A stretch of DNA of 64,000 nt from Anthracocystis setariae (Eukaryota; Basidiomycota; Ustilaginomycetes; Ustilaginales; Ustilaginaceae), in the NCBI GenBank assembly GCA_928724745.1, contig CAKMXJ010000032.1, forward strand, positions 248,001-312,000, written 5' to 3'. The notes below the pieces were generated by a model that was not told where the DNA came from, ran no database searches, and worked only from the letters and a program-made list of their open reading frames with translations. The translations under genes and the position numbers were made by a program. Shown piece by piece: positions 51,974-62,124 of this stretch. Numbering within the stretch: the first letter of the stretch is position 1; each line of letters begins with the position of its first letter.

Positions 51974-53990
51974 ATGTTCTGTGCTAGTAAGTTTCGCCGC
52001 AAACACAGGACTGGGTCTAAAAGACGAACTCGACGATCTGCAGTTGCTAACCTTCCCCGCCGCTTTGTGTCTTTTGTCGTTTCCTCGTAAAGTCTCCGGC
52101 GAGCCGCCAAAGGTGCCGGTCATCTCGAAGAAAAGCGGTCTCGTATACGAGCAGCGCCTTATCCACAAGTATATCAACGAGAATGGAAAGGATCCCGTGA
52201 CAGGCGATACTCTGGACCTGGATGATCTCATCGAGATCAAGTCGAGTAAGTAGACCGCCACCGTTCGCCCCAAGGGACACCAGCGACATCATGGACAAAA
52301 GCGTATCCGGCCTGCCATCGACCTTGAAGGATGAAATTGCTTTCTCAAAAAACTACATATCAACTAGAAGCTGTTGATGAGCCTCCGGGCTACGACTATA
52401 CCACGAGTTCTGACACCAGATGCACAAGCAAAGCAGCAGCCAAACCTCGCTCCTAAGATGCCTTGGCTTCGTTCGACAACACTATTGAACCTCGATGAGA
52501 CTGCGTGCTGACCTTAGATTTCCAATCGGCCCAACTTCATGAATCTCACAGGTCCCAAGACGGCGGTTCCGCGTCCACCACAGCACAGCTCCATCCCATC
52601 GTTGCTGACATCACTACAGAACGAGTACGACGCCATCATCCTAGAGACCTTCACACTCAAGAAGCATTACGATAACTTGCGGCAGGAGCTGGCGCATGCG
52701 CTCTATGCCAACGATGCAAGCGCCAGAGTCATTGCGCGGCTATTGAACGAAAGGGACCAGGCACGCCAAGCTCTGGCAAGCATTCAGGGCACAATCGGTG
52801 CAGGCCCATCCAGATCGGCACAGGATGTCGAGATGACCGACTCCGCACCTGCCAAGAACGGCTCCAGCGCGGCTGCCAGTGGTAGCGGACTGTCAGCCGA
52901 TGTTGTAGAGATCATCGACTCGACAGCGCAGCGTCTGTCATCGCAGCGCAAGGCCAAGTCGAAGCGCAAGGCCCCGGAAGGTTATGCAACCCAGGCTACC
53001 GTCGCCAACTTTGCCGAAGTTCACAACTTGCCCTCCATGCATCATGCCAAACCAGCTGGTGTTTCATGCCTGGCATTATCTGCCAACGGCAACGTGTTGG
53101 TGACAGGCGGCAACGACAAGAACGTCCAAGTCTACGACCGGAAGGAGGATTCAGTGCTAGCAACGCTCAAGGGACACACCAAGCGTATCATTCGTGTCGC
53201 AGTCTCCTGTGTCTCCGATGCACCCATCGGTTCAGAGGCTGCTGGTGAAGAAGCTGCACTGCCGAACCACATTGTCAGCGCGAGCGAAGACGGCAAGGTG
53301 AAAGTGTGGACACCCACTGGAGCAACGGGCGCCAAGTCTCAAGCCTACGCTCTCTCTAACACGGTTGCTGCTCATCAGGGCCAAGTCACGGGTCTGGACG
53401 TGCATCCTTCCAACGCTTTCTTCGGCACCGCTGGTCGTGACGGCACTTGGACCCTGTGCTCGCTCGAAGACGGCTCTGAACTTGTCAAAGTCGATGCCCA
53501 ACTAGGCGACGAATACGAGAGCTTCGGCTTCCACCCTGATGGCCAGCTTGCAGCGACCGGTACGTCTTCGGGCGCGATTCGCATTTGGGAGATCAAGTCG
53601 GGCCAAAACGTGTCTACGCTGCAAACCGAGCTGGCTGGTCGGGTGTCGTGTTTGCACTTCAGCGAGAACGGTTACTATTTGGCAGCAGCTAGCGATCAGG
53701 GTAAGCAGGTCGAGGTGTGGGATCTTCGCAAGCTCACGGCGGTAGGCAAGCTAACGGTGGAAGGCGAAGGCAAGGCGGGCATATCGGCGATTCAGTTTGA
53801 TCCTTCGCTGCAGTTCCTCGGCGTTGCAACTGATGGCATCAGTGTCTACGCCAACAAGACTTGGAACCTTGTCGCCAGTTTGTCGGACACAGCCAATCTC
53901 ACGGGACTGGCGTGGGATCACAGGGATGGACAGATTGTTGTCTCGAGCCTCGATCGCACCGTGCGCACGTTTGGTGTCGCTGCAGAGTGA
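51974..53990 (+). CDS. PRP19: pre-mRNA-processing factor 19, U-box E3 ligase with WD40 repeats (3 exons)
   Basis: Exons 51974-51986 (only 13 bases), 52093-52245 and 52552-53990 give 534 residues in phase. Both donors are GTAAGT. The joined start reads MFCAISGEPPKVPVISKKSG, the expected U-box beginning, continuing LIHKYINENGKDPVTGDTL. After it come the Prp19 tetramer coiled coil (SIPSLLTSLQNEYDAIILETFTLKKHYDNLRQELAHALYANDASARVIARL), a basic linker and about seven WD40 repeats to the end. It is the core of the NineTeen complex that activates the spliceosome by K63 ubiquitylation. The first exon is so short that automatic annotation could easily miss it and start at the internal ATG at 52539. 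Confidence 0.95.
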
Positions 53991-56190
53991 ATGCTATCAA
54001 CCCACCGTGGTTGCTTTGTAATGCAACGAGATTCGAAGTTTGTTTACAACAGTCGATTTGGGTGTGTTTGATGTTGGCATCGAGACTCGATGTTAGCGTA
54101 CCTGTGATGGAAAGGGGAGTAGTCTTTTTTTTTTTTTCTTTTTTTTTTGGGACCTCTTTTGTTTGTGGCTTTTTCAAGACTTTTTTCCTACGTGGATCCG
54201 GAAAAGAAAGGAAGTGGTTGCAACATTCGGCCATTCATGCACCGTATCCTGGGAACTCGACGGCTGTTGGAATCTGATTGACATTCTGGGGGAACTAAGC
54301 GAAAGCGACTGTCTAGGATCTCGCCATGGTCAGATTGTTTCTAAGGGAACGCGGGGGCGGCAAGATTGTCAGTTCGTATCAGTCACACGAGAGCCACGAA
54401 CACGATGGACGACGAAGGTTGGTTTTACTGCTAGTGTCGTAGGAAAGCGAGAGTGAGATGTGAGAGATCGGTCAGAGTTGAAGGAAGCATTTCCCATGGC
54501 CAAGGTTGCGTGCCCTCTGCAGTTGGGCGGCGGCGGAACGGAAGAGACGAGGAGGATCAAGGGTTCGACGACTCGAGGGCCACCCATGGAGAGTAAAACC
54601 AAAACGAATCGTCATGGCATGATCCTATCTATGGTCAATTAGTATGCCGATTGGCTGCATTAGTGCCCACGCCCGATTCCACGCCCGCAACTCCCACTCT
54701 CGTCTAGAGCAAGTTGGTGTGGTTGGAGAAGCGTGTCGAGTACGTATGACTGCAGCGAGACGGATTTTCACGACGAGCAACTTCGGGGTTTTTGACTGCA
54801 AATGTACGGCTCAAGCGGAACGAGCTGGAAGACAAAGTCCGAAATTTCGAGTGTCATACGAATTGACAGTTACAGTACTGTACAGTGCAGAAGAGCGATT
54901 CGATAGACAGACAGAGTATGCGTACCTTTTGCTCGCGTGAGTTGGCCAAGCTCGACAGAGTTCGAACTCGGACATGCTCTGCGCTAGGATGTGCCAAGGT
55001 ATCTCAAGACAAGCCGCACCGACTTCGATTCCAACACCATTGCCATAGTCGGTTCTCAGCAGTGCATGTTCTGTGTCCTCAACCTGGGATCGAGACGGCA
55101 TGGCAAGAGTATGGACAGCCGAAAAGCAAACCCAAACGCTTTGCACACCGAGCTACTTTTTCGGTACAAGAAGCCGCGAAATCGTGGGATGCCATACAAC
55201 AAGTGAGCAGTGGATCGATGCTCCGAGAAGTAGAGTGGGCATCTCGTTTCAGACTACCGTAGTTGCACTGTCACGACACTGTGGAGCAAAAGCGAGCTTC
55301 TAGCCTGCTTAGAAGCGCAGCAGAGCAAATAGACTCACCGAGGTCCTCGGATACTCCTACCGCGGATTACCACCCGTACTTCCGCCGCTGCTTAGGAATT
55401 GTACCGTACAGTACTGTGTGTGGTAGAGTAGTATAATATACGCCAAATCCATGGCTTATGCTGTGATGTGTTTCCGTCAAGATTCCGAAATCTCCGCGGA
55501 GTACGAGTAATAGTGGTAATCGTCATCGGTGCGTTCAAAGTGGAATTCCGCATTGTAGGCGATAATGAAAATTTCATTTTTTTTTTTTTTTTTTTTTTGG
55601 AGACTTTGTTTTAAAAACTCCATTTTCAGGTACTGAACCTACAGTATGGGGGTACTCACACTGTTTGCTTCGAAAGCCAAGGAGATCGCACATTTATTTA
55701 TTTCCCGAATCCGCTCATTTGACGGCATAATCGTGCTGCTTCTTGCTGCCTTGGCTTGGCTCGGACACTTGTTAGCACCACACTACTACTCTCTTAGTTA
55801 CCGATTTGGTTAGGCCTAAAACCCACCGCCCTCCTCCCTTCCAGCACACTTTGCATGTTCACCACACGTCTTATCACGCTAGAACCGCCGCTGGCTAGGC
55901 TTCCCACTGGTCACCACCGCTGATTTCCACCATATCGACATCCACATCTCTCGCCAACGGCTGCCATTCCTTGATTTACGCCGACTGTCTCTACTGGAGC
56001 GACTTTGCTTCTTCATCACGAACGACCGGTTTTGCTGATCCATATCATCACCCTGCCCGTCACTCTGATCTGTCTGGCCCTGCAAACAAGGCACCTCGCG
56101 CAGTCTTACCACCCAGCAAACCAACGATTGACCTGTCCAACTGTGTTGAGCAGAGTCGCCTCCTCGGGTTGACGCGCCTGTATCGCCAAC
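53991..56190. other. long intergenic region upstream of the Zn2Cys6 regulator
   Basis: I support no gene in these 2.2 kb. T tracts lie at about 54125-54148 and 55577-55598. The 12-bp palindrome TACAGTACTGTA is at 54871-54882, and ACAGTACTGT is at 55408-55417. Confidence 0.45.
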
Positions 56191-59100
56191 ATGTACAATC
56201 CTGCCATGTTTCAACAGGGTCATGCTCAACCCACCGATGCCATGTATCATCACCACATGATGCCCTCCGGTTCAAACTATGCCACCGAAATGCCCGTCCC
56301 CATGTCAAGCTCCCAAAGCGTTGCATCTTCTGCATACCTTCCTCATGATGCGTCGGCCCACATGGCGGACGTTTCCGTCGACAATTCGAATAACGATGAT
56401 GACGCAGATGGAGGTGGAAAGAGGAGAAGGGTTCAGCGCGCCTGTGACACCTGCCGAAAGAAGAAGGTCCGTTGCGATGGCCTTCAACCGGATAAAGGCG
56501 CTTGTTCCAACTGTGCCAACTACGGATACGAGTGCACCTTTGTCGATGCAGCGCGCAAACGTGCACCACCTCGCAGCTACATCGAGGCCATCGAGGCACG
56601 CATCATCAAGATGGAACACCTCATCGCTACATTGGCACCCGGCGTCGACTTCACCGATCGCATAGGCAAGCCCATCAGGAGGCCCGACGACAAGGGCGAC
56701 GACGCTCAACCCGAATCCAATTCCACCATCACCGCTTCACCCACTTCACGCCTCGACACTTCCCTTCCTCCTCATCTTGACAGCCACAACAACATCTGCG
56801 GTACCACAGCTTCCATCTCTCAGATGCTCTCGCCATCCCATGCCAAGTCTCAAACCAGCTCCGGCTCGCATCAATTCCAAGCCAGCGACGAAGAATCCGA
56901 AGATGACATCGCTTTTATCGAGAGCAAGTTTGATGCTTTCAAGCTTCAACCGGGCAGCGGTACCGATGATCCATCAGCCACATTTGACAGCATCAAGAAA
57001 GAGCGACTCATTGTCGGCGAAGGGAGCAAAGTCAACGCTGGTTGGCGTCCTGGTCAGGTCCACAAGTTCATCGGTAAAGCCAGCGCCATGCATTCCCTGC
57101 CACTGCTCGAAAAGCTCAGCAGCAAGAGTCAGAGCGAGCTTGGAATTCATCCTACAGGTGCAAGGCCCGAATTTTGGGATGTCCCTAGCGGTTTGCTCGA
57201 TCCTCCTCCCGATCCCTCTGTCGCCGCTTCCGCCTGGCCCGCACCAGCTCTTGCCGACAAGCTGATCGACACTTACTTTGGACGCCCCAATCGCGAGTAT
57301 CCCGTCATCAACGAAGCTGAGTTTCGCCACCAGTACAACAACTGCCCAGAACTTCGAAGCGACCCCGAGTGGCTCGCGCGCACCTTCTCCATCTTCATGG
57401 TGGCCAGCCAGTATGTCGATGAGGAAGGAGTCAGGGCCTTCCCTGAAGATCCGCATTCGCGCGGCATGCATTGGTGGCAAGCCGCCAAAACGCTCTTGTT
57501 CCACAACGCTCGCCTTCAAAAGCCGCTCTACGCCGTCCAAAGCTTTTTGCTCGGCGCCATCTTCCAATTCAGCCTTCCCCTATCAGCATCGACGTCTTGG
57601 CTCTTTCTGGGTGGTGCGATTCGCTGGCTGCTCGACATGGGAGCGCACCGAAAGAATGCCGCCAAGAAGCTAGGCTTGTCCAGGTTGGAAGAGGAGACCT
57701 GCAAGCGCGTATTTTGGGTCGCCTACAGTCTTGACCGCGAAATGGCAGCTACGCTCGGCAGGCCCATCATGCTTCAGGATGAGGATATTGATGTAGAGCT
57801 TCCGCTCGAGATCGACGACGAATATCTTTTCGCCACCACTGACGACCAAAACGCCTCCAAGCAGCCCGCCAACAAACCTGCTCTCATCAGCGGTTTCCTT
57901 TGCTCGCTTCGTCTTGACGAGATCACCGGGCGTACCCTCAAAACCGTCTACGCGCTTCACAAGACCAAACTTCGCTTCGGGATCGTTTCCAGGGAATGGG
58001 ACGAGAGGCTTGTCACCGAGATTGATTCCGCTCTCAACAACTGGCTCGACACAGTTCCGCCCCACCTTCGATACGATCCTCACGAACCCAACGATGAGTG
58101 GCTGCTGCAATCCTCTCTGCTCTACTCCAAGTACTACAACTGCCAAATCTTGGTCCATCGTCCCTACATCCCGGCCCGGAAGGGGAACAACGCTTCCATT
58201 CTCAACTTCCCTTCCCTCGCCATCTGCACCAACGCTGCTCGCAGTATCAGCCATCTCATTCAGAGTCTCAAGGACCGCAAATTGCACATCCACGTCGGCA
58301 TTCCGGTTGCTTTTCGCTCCGTATCAGCGAGTACGATCCTTCTCATGGTGGTCTGGGGTGCTAAGCGCAATGGTGGTAGGGTTTCGAGTTCGGCTTCGAC
58401 GGATCTGCGCCGTTCCATCGATGTGTTGAGGTCCATGGAAGCACATTGGCAGTTCTGTGGGAAGGCGGTGGATATCCTCGAGTCCATCATGACTTCCACC
58501 CATGTCAGTGTACCTCGTCACAGCGAGCAAGGTATCAAGCGTTCTCGAGACGGCTCGGAGGTGCTGGATGTTGCAACCGAAGACGATCCGTCTGTGGTCC
58601 AGTCTTCAGAGGCCGATGGGGCTGCAGAGCCCAAGTCCAAGGTAGCTGCCGGAAATGCCAAGCGCAAGAGCAAAGCCAGCATGGCGCATGCAGGCAGCGC
58701 AGATGGCCAACCATTGGCTCCCGAAGCTCGGCAGTTGCCCTTGTCGACGCAACAGCTTGCTTCGATCGATTCCAGCTCGAGTGCTGATCAATCTCCTGCA
58801 TCGGCTACCGACACAAAATGGTCCGATGGCAGCGGAATCCAGGCGTTCTTTGGCGATGTTCTGGGGCCGACTACACCGCAGCCGCCTTCGCGGCAACGCA
58901 TGCAGTCGACGAATGCCACACCTGGACTTTCGTCTGCCCTGTCGTTTGGTCTGTTGGGTTCGTCCAACATGCCGTGGACTACTGGTAACGAACATGACTA
59001 TCTGCACGGCCCGCATTCTCAGGCAGCGAATTCCCAGTCGGTTCCCGCCATCACGCCGTCGATCTTTGACAACCTCGGCTTGCCGGGCCCCTCGGACGAT

Positions 59101-59388
59101 ATTTTGGCCAGCACGATGAGCGGTCTGCCTGACATCTCTCAGTTCGGCTTTGGTCCTGCTGTTACGGGCAACAACGATGTCTATAGCGGGTTCGATCGTT
59201 TCTACGCCGAGGCTCAAGCTGGACAGTCGAACCACGACGGTTTGCAGGGTGACAAGGTGGCTACACCACAATCGGATGAGAGCAGCAATCTGGCCAGTTA
59301 CGCCTTTGACCTGCTTCAGAAACAGAGCGTTTGGAACCTGGACAGCGAATCGCTCAACATCCTGCAACGTAGACCTCAGATGGGCTGA
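56191..59388 (+). CDS. Zn(II)2Cys6 transcription factor with fungal-specific middle homology domain
   Basis: The product has 1065 residues and no intron. The binuclear zinc cluster is complete: Cys85, 88, 95, 105, 108 and 115, with basic residues between the second and third. It is followed by a linker RKRAPPRSYIEAIEARIIKMEHLI that resembles the short dimerisation helix after such clusters. Residues about 345-620 form the fungal_trans domain (LIDTYFGRPNREYPVINEAEF, FLGGAIRWLLDMGAHRKN, CKRVFWVAYSLDREMAATLGRP). The C-terminal 350 residues are Ser/Gln/Asp-rich, probably for activation. The linker resembles XlnR-like regulators, but I would not name an orthologue. A nuclear regulator of metabolism is likely. 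Confidence 0.92.
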   Translation: MYNPAMFQQGHAQPTDAMYHHHMMPSGSNYATEMPVPMSSSQSVASSAYLPHDASAHMADVSVDNSNNDDDADGGGKRRRVQRACDTCRKKKVRCDGLQPDKGACSNCANYGYECTFVDAARKRAPPRSYIEAIEARIIKMEHLIATLAPGVDFTDRIGKPIRRPDDKGDDAQPESNSTITASPTSRLDTSLPPHLDSHNNICGTTASISQMLSPSHAKSQTSSGSHQFQASDEESEDDIAFIESKFDAFKLQPGSGTDDPSATFDSIKKERLIVGEGSKVNAGWRPGQVHKFIGKASAMHSLPLLEKLSSKSQSELGIHPTGARPEFWDVPSGLLDPPPDPSVAASAWPAPALADKLIDTYFGRPNREYPVINEAEFRHQYNNCPELRSDPEWLARTFSIFMVASQYVDEEGVRAFPEDPHSRGMHWWQAAKTLLFHNARLQKPLYAVQSFLLGAIFQFSLPLSASTSWLFLGGAIRWLLDMGAHRKNAAKKLGLSRLEEETCKRVFWVAYSLDREMAATLGRPIMLQDEDIDVELPLEIDDEYLFATTDDQNASKQPANKPALISGFLCSLRLDEITGRTLKTVYALHKTKLRFGIVSREWDERLVTEIDSALNNWLDTVPPHLRYDPHEPNDEWLLQSSLLYSKYYNCQILVHRPYIPARKGNNASILNFPSLAICTNAARSISHLIQSLKDRKLHIHVGIPVAFRSVSASTILLMVVWGAKRNGGRVSSSASTDLRRSIDVLRSMEAHWQFCGKAVDILESIMTSTHVSVPRHSEQGIKRSRDGSEVLDVATEDDPSVVQSSEADGAAEPKSKVAAGNAKRKSKASMAHAGSADGQPLAPEARQLPLSTQQLASIDSSSSADQSPASATDTKWSDGSGIQAFFGDVLGPTTPQPPSRQRMQSTNATPGLSSALSFGLLGSSNMPWTTGNEHDYLHGPHSQAANSQSVPAITPSIFDNLGLPGPSDDILASTMSGLPDISQFGFGPAVTGNNDVYSGFDRFYAEAQAGQSNHDGLQGDKVATPQSDESSNLASYAFDLLQKQSVWNLDSESLNILQRRPQMG

Positions 59389-59554
59389 TGATGTTGGTTT
59401 GGTCCCGGATCGACTGTGTCCACTTGTTCGCTGATGTTAATTGAACTAGGATTCTTTAATTTCACACGATACACCCTTCAATCATTCCATTCCCATTCTA
59501 AGCGTGGTCTGTGAGGTGAAGCGGGAACAGAGGTTGCAGATGCGCAGTGGGGGA

Positions 59555-60904
59555 TTAGATGACGAAGACTCTCGTTCTGCGGAGGCCGCCTGGGCCGGCC
59601 GAAGTCTTGAGGGGGGTGGATAGGGCGGCTGGGTGTTTTCGTTGGAGTCTGGCGAAGGCTTCTTGGATGTGGGAGGGGAGTAAGGGGGTTTCGATAGTGG
59701 GTGGTAGGGTGAAGAGGGTGCACAATTCGTCTTCTGTTGGGATGGATTCGGTGGGTTCGGATGGGGGTTGAGATTGTTGTGGATCGGTGGTGGTAGGAGG
59801 AGAAGTGATTGTGAGGTCGGCAGCAGCAGCAGTGGTGGTGGTGGTGGTGGGTTGGGGGTCGTTCGAGTCGATGACGGGAGGGTGGGATGATGGATCGATC
59901 TTGGCTCGTTTTTCCGCTTCGGTTGCTGTGGTGGAGTCGGGTTCGGGTTGCTTGCGCTTGGTCTGGGTTGTGGATGTTGATGTAGTTGCGGTGGAGGAAG
60001 AAGAGGTGGTGGAAGAGGAAAATGATTGTGGTTGTGTGGTGGATGGCAGTGGCTGTGCGTCTGCACGGATTCGAGCTGCTTCCTGTTCCTCGAGCGCCTT
60101 CTTGATCGCCACGGCACCGATGCACAACTCTCTCACCACCTCGAAAGCCAAGAAGCCAAGGATATCAATGATATCGTCGTTGGGCTTGACGTCGAGGTAA
60201 GCGTTGGAGTTGATGAATTCGCGGAACTTCTTGGACTTTCTAAACGTGAAGCTCGCCTGTCTGCATTCGGAATAGTGAACATACTCCTCCCTAGTCATGC
60301 GCCTCGTCGCTTCATCCGCATCCTTCAACCTCTGCATCGAAGCCTCATGTGCCTCTAAATCATCGTCATCCTCCTCCTCCTCACCATCCGCATTGGGCAA
60401 CGCTAGAATATGTTCCGAATAGATCGACGAGATCTCCCACGGCAACCGAATCTTCATCTTGGTCGCCTTGACACTTGGCGCATCCATCGCAGCCGAATCT
60501 TCGAGCGCGTCCATCTCGGTCGCACCGCCCGGAGCTCCTCCCGAATCACCCGAATCCTTGGCATTCTTGCGCACATCTTTCCAACTAAGATACGTACGCA
60601 GCCGGTTCACCTTGGCACGATCGTATCGGATGAGGAAGATGAGGTCTTCGGGCGAGAGGTATTTGGATGCACGACGTTGTGCGAGCCGACGTGACTGGAT
60701 GATCATTTCGATGACCTGGCTGCGCACAATGTCTTCCACGAGTTTGGTAACGTCCGGTGCGGGGTCGACGACGTCGGCGAAGACGAACATCATCTGCGAG
60801 ATCTCGACGAGGTAGCGGTATTCGGGCGCAGGCGCATCGCCCATATCTGGCTCCATCCCAGGTCCAGGGAATGAGCTCGAGCTTGCAAGTGGTGCCTTCG
60901 ACAT
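59555..60904 (-). CDS. SPT3: SAGA complex subunit Spt3 (histone-fold pair)
   Basis: The product has 449 residues and no intron. The first histone fold (about residues 28-95) reads YLVEISQMMFVFADVVDPAPDVTKLVEDIVRSQVIEMI, then YLSPEDLIFLIRYDRAKVNRLRTYLSWKDVRK, which is typical of Spt3/TAF13. After an acidic stretch there is the second fold (about 215-275), with YSECRQASFTFRKSKKFREFI and DIIDILGFLAFEVVRELC. The last 170 residues are a low-complexity Pro/Thr/Ser tail that the yeast protein lacks. Spt3 contacts TBP and controls its loading at SAGA-dependent promoters. In smut fungi SAGA subunits affect morphogenesis and virulence (established for the complex, not tested here). Confidence 0.9.
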   Translation of the reverse strand: MSKAPLASSSSFPGPGMEPDMGDAPAPEYRYLVEISQMMFVFADVVDPAPDVTKLVEDIVRSQVIEMIIQSRRLAQRRASKYLSPEDLIFLIRYDRAKVNRLRTYLSWKDVRKNAKDSGDSGGAPGGATEMDALEDSAAMDAPSVKATKMKIRLPWEISSIYSEHILALPNADGEEEEDDDDLEAHEASMQRLKDADEATRRMTREEYVHYSECRQASFTFRKSKKFREFINSNAYLDVKPNDDIIDILGFLAFEVVRELCIGAVAIKKALEEQEAARIRADAQPLPSTTQPQSFSSSTTSSSSTATTSTSTTQTKRKQPEPDSTTATEAEKRAKIDPSSHPPVIDSNDPQPTTTTTTAAAADLTITSPPTTTDPQQSQPPSEPTESIPTEDELCTLFTLPPTIETPLLPSHIQEAFARLQRKHPAALSTPLKTSAGPGGLRRTRVFVI

Positions 60905-62124
60905 GCTGGATTGTGCTGCGCGGCAAGGCGATGTGGAGATCGTGACGAGATGGGCCGGATGCTGTCAGGTCAAGGTAAAATAGGATACCTCGCGAGACAG
61001 CTGCAGCAGCCTGCCGGATGTTATTTGGGGGTCAAAATGTCAGACCGCTCAAAGTGACAATCAAGAATAATTCAGCACACCATCGACCGGCAATACATCA
61101 AGTTAGGCGCTGATTTCGTCGTGGTTTGTCACGCTTTCGCACACAATGTATGCGTTGGAGTGAAGTGAGATAGTGGTCGCTCTTTCATCGTCGTCATACT
61201 AACATTGGTCGCTAATCTGACAGCTCGTATCGCCCGATACCAAGGCGTAGCGGAACAAAGAAGCAATCAAAATTCTGTACTGTACTGTACAGTATTGTAG
61301 GCTAAATGCAAGTCGAGATTATTCACTCTCGTGTCAACTTGGGCGGAGGAATAAAAAAAATCGGTTTCAACGTCATGTGGTCCATCTTGTTATCGAAGCG
61401 ATGGACATGTGTGTGCGTGATTGGACGATAAGTCTCGCTTACGGATGAATGGCAGGGGGTCTTGGGTGTTGATCTACGGCAGCACTACGGTTGCAAGGGA
61501 GAAAGACATGTGTATCTATCTAGCTTTGCAGGATATGTTTGTTTCGGTTGGGTGTCCGTCAAAGCCGAAGCATGAGATGGACTTGATTGTTTTCGACAAA
61601 ATTTCCGATAACGCCAAGTGGAGCACCCGCTTCAATGGTAGAATCGAGTCGGTGTGACTCCATCCTCCATTGTATAGATGATGTTACCGATAGACTTACA
61701 CTGCTCTCCTGTGACGTTGAGATCGTTGATGCTGCTCCGCGATTAACCGACACTGGAATGCGTAGGTATCAGATGGCGGTTAAGTGCGAATAGCAAGGCA
61801 GTCAACAAGGACAGCGCAACGAAGCGTGACTCGGCAAATGTGAATACTGTAAAGAAACGGTGAAATTTGTTTCAGGAATTCAGTTGATTTTTTTTTGTAA
61901 CGCGTTGGCGTTGACCGCGGCGGCATTTTTCGCACTTATCGGTCTGACTCGGTTGGGTTGAACAAATCTTCCCATCTCTTTGGTCCTCCTCGTTCAAACC
62001 CAAATATAAAGACCTATCCCACCTCTCCTCGGAACCACCTCAACCCCTCCCCATCCTCACCATTGTAACCATCCGCGCGATCCAAATCCAACTAGCGCGC
62101 GCTTGGCATACCATCTTGACCACA
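60905..62124. promoter_or_regulatory. divergent intergenic region between SPT3 and branched-chain aminotransferase
   Basis: No gene is supported. TGACTC, the core of Gcn4/CpcA sites, occurs at 61655, 61827 and 61945; the last two are both followed by GG. A perfect 12-bp palindrome TACTGTACAGTA lies at 61283-61294. About 61980-62120 is C/T-rich and is probably the aminotransferase leader. Confidence 0.5.

Noticed and set aside
54950..54990. Possible tRNA T-loop (GTTCGAACTC)
   Set aside because: No acceptor stem, anticodon arm or B-box spacing could be fitted around it. No convincing tRNA was found anywhere in the window by eye.
55577..55598. T runs here and at 54125-54148, 15784-15800 and 12645-12658 as terminators or retroelement tails
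   Set aside because: They lack hairpins, target-site duplications or element bodies. They are ordinary homopolymer tracts of fungal intergenic DNA.
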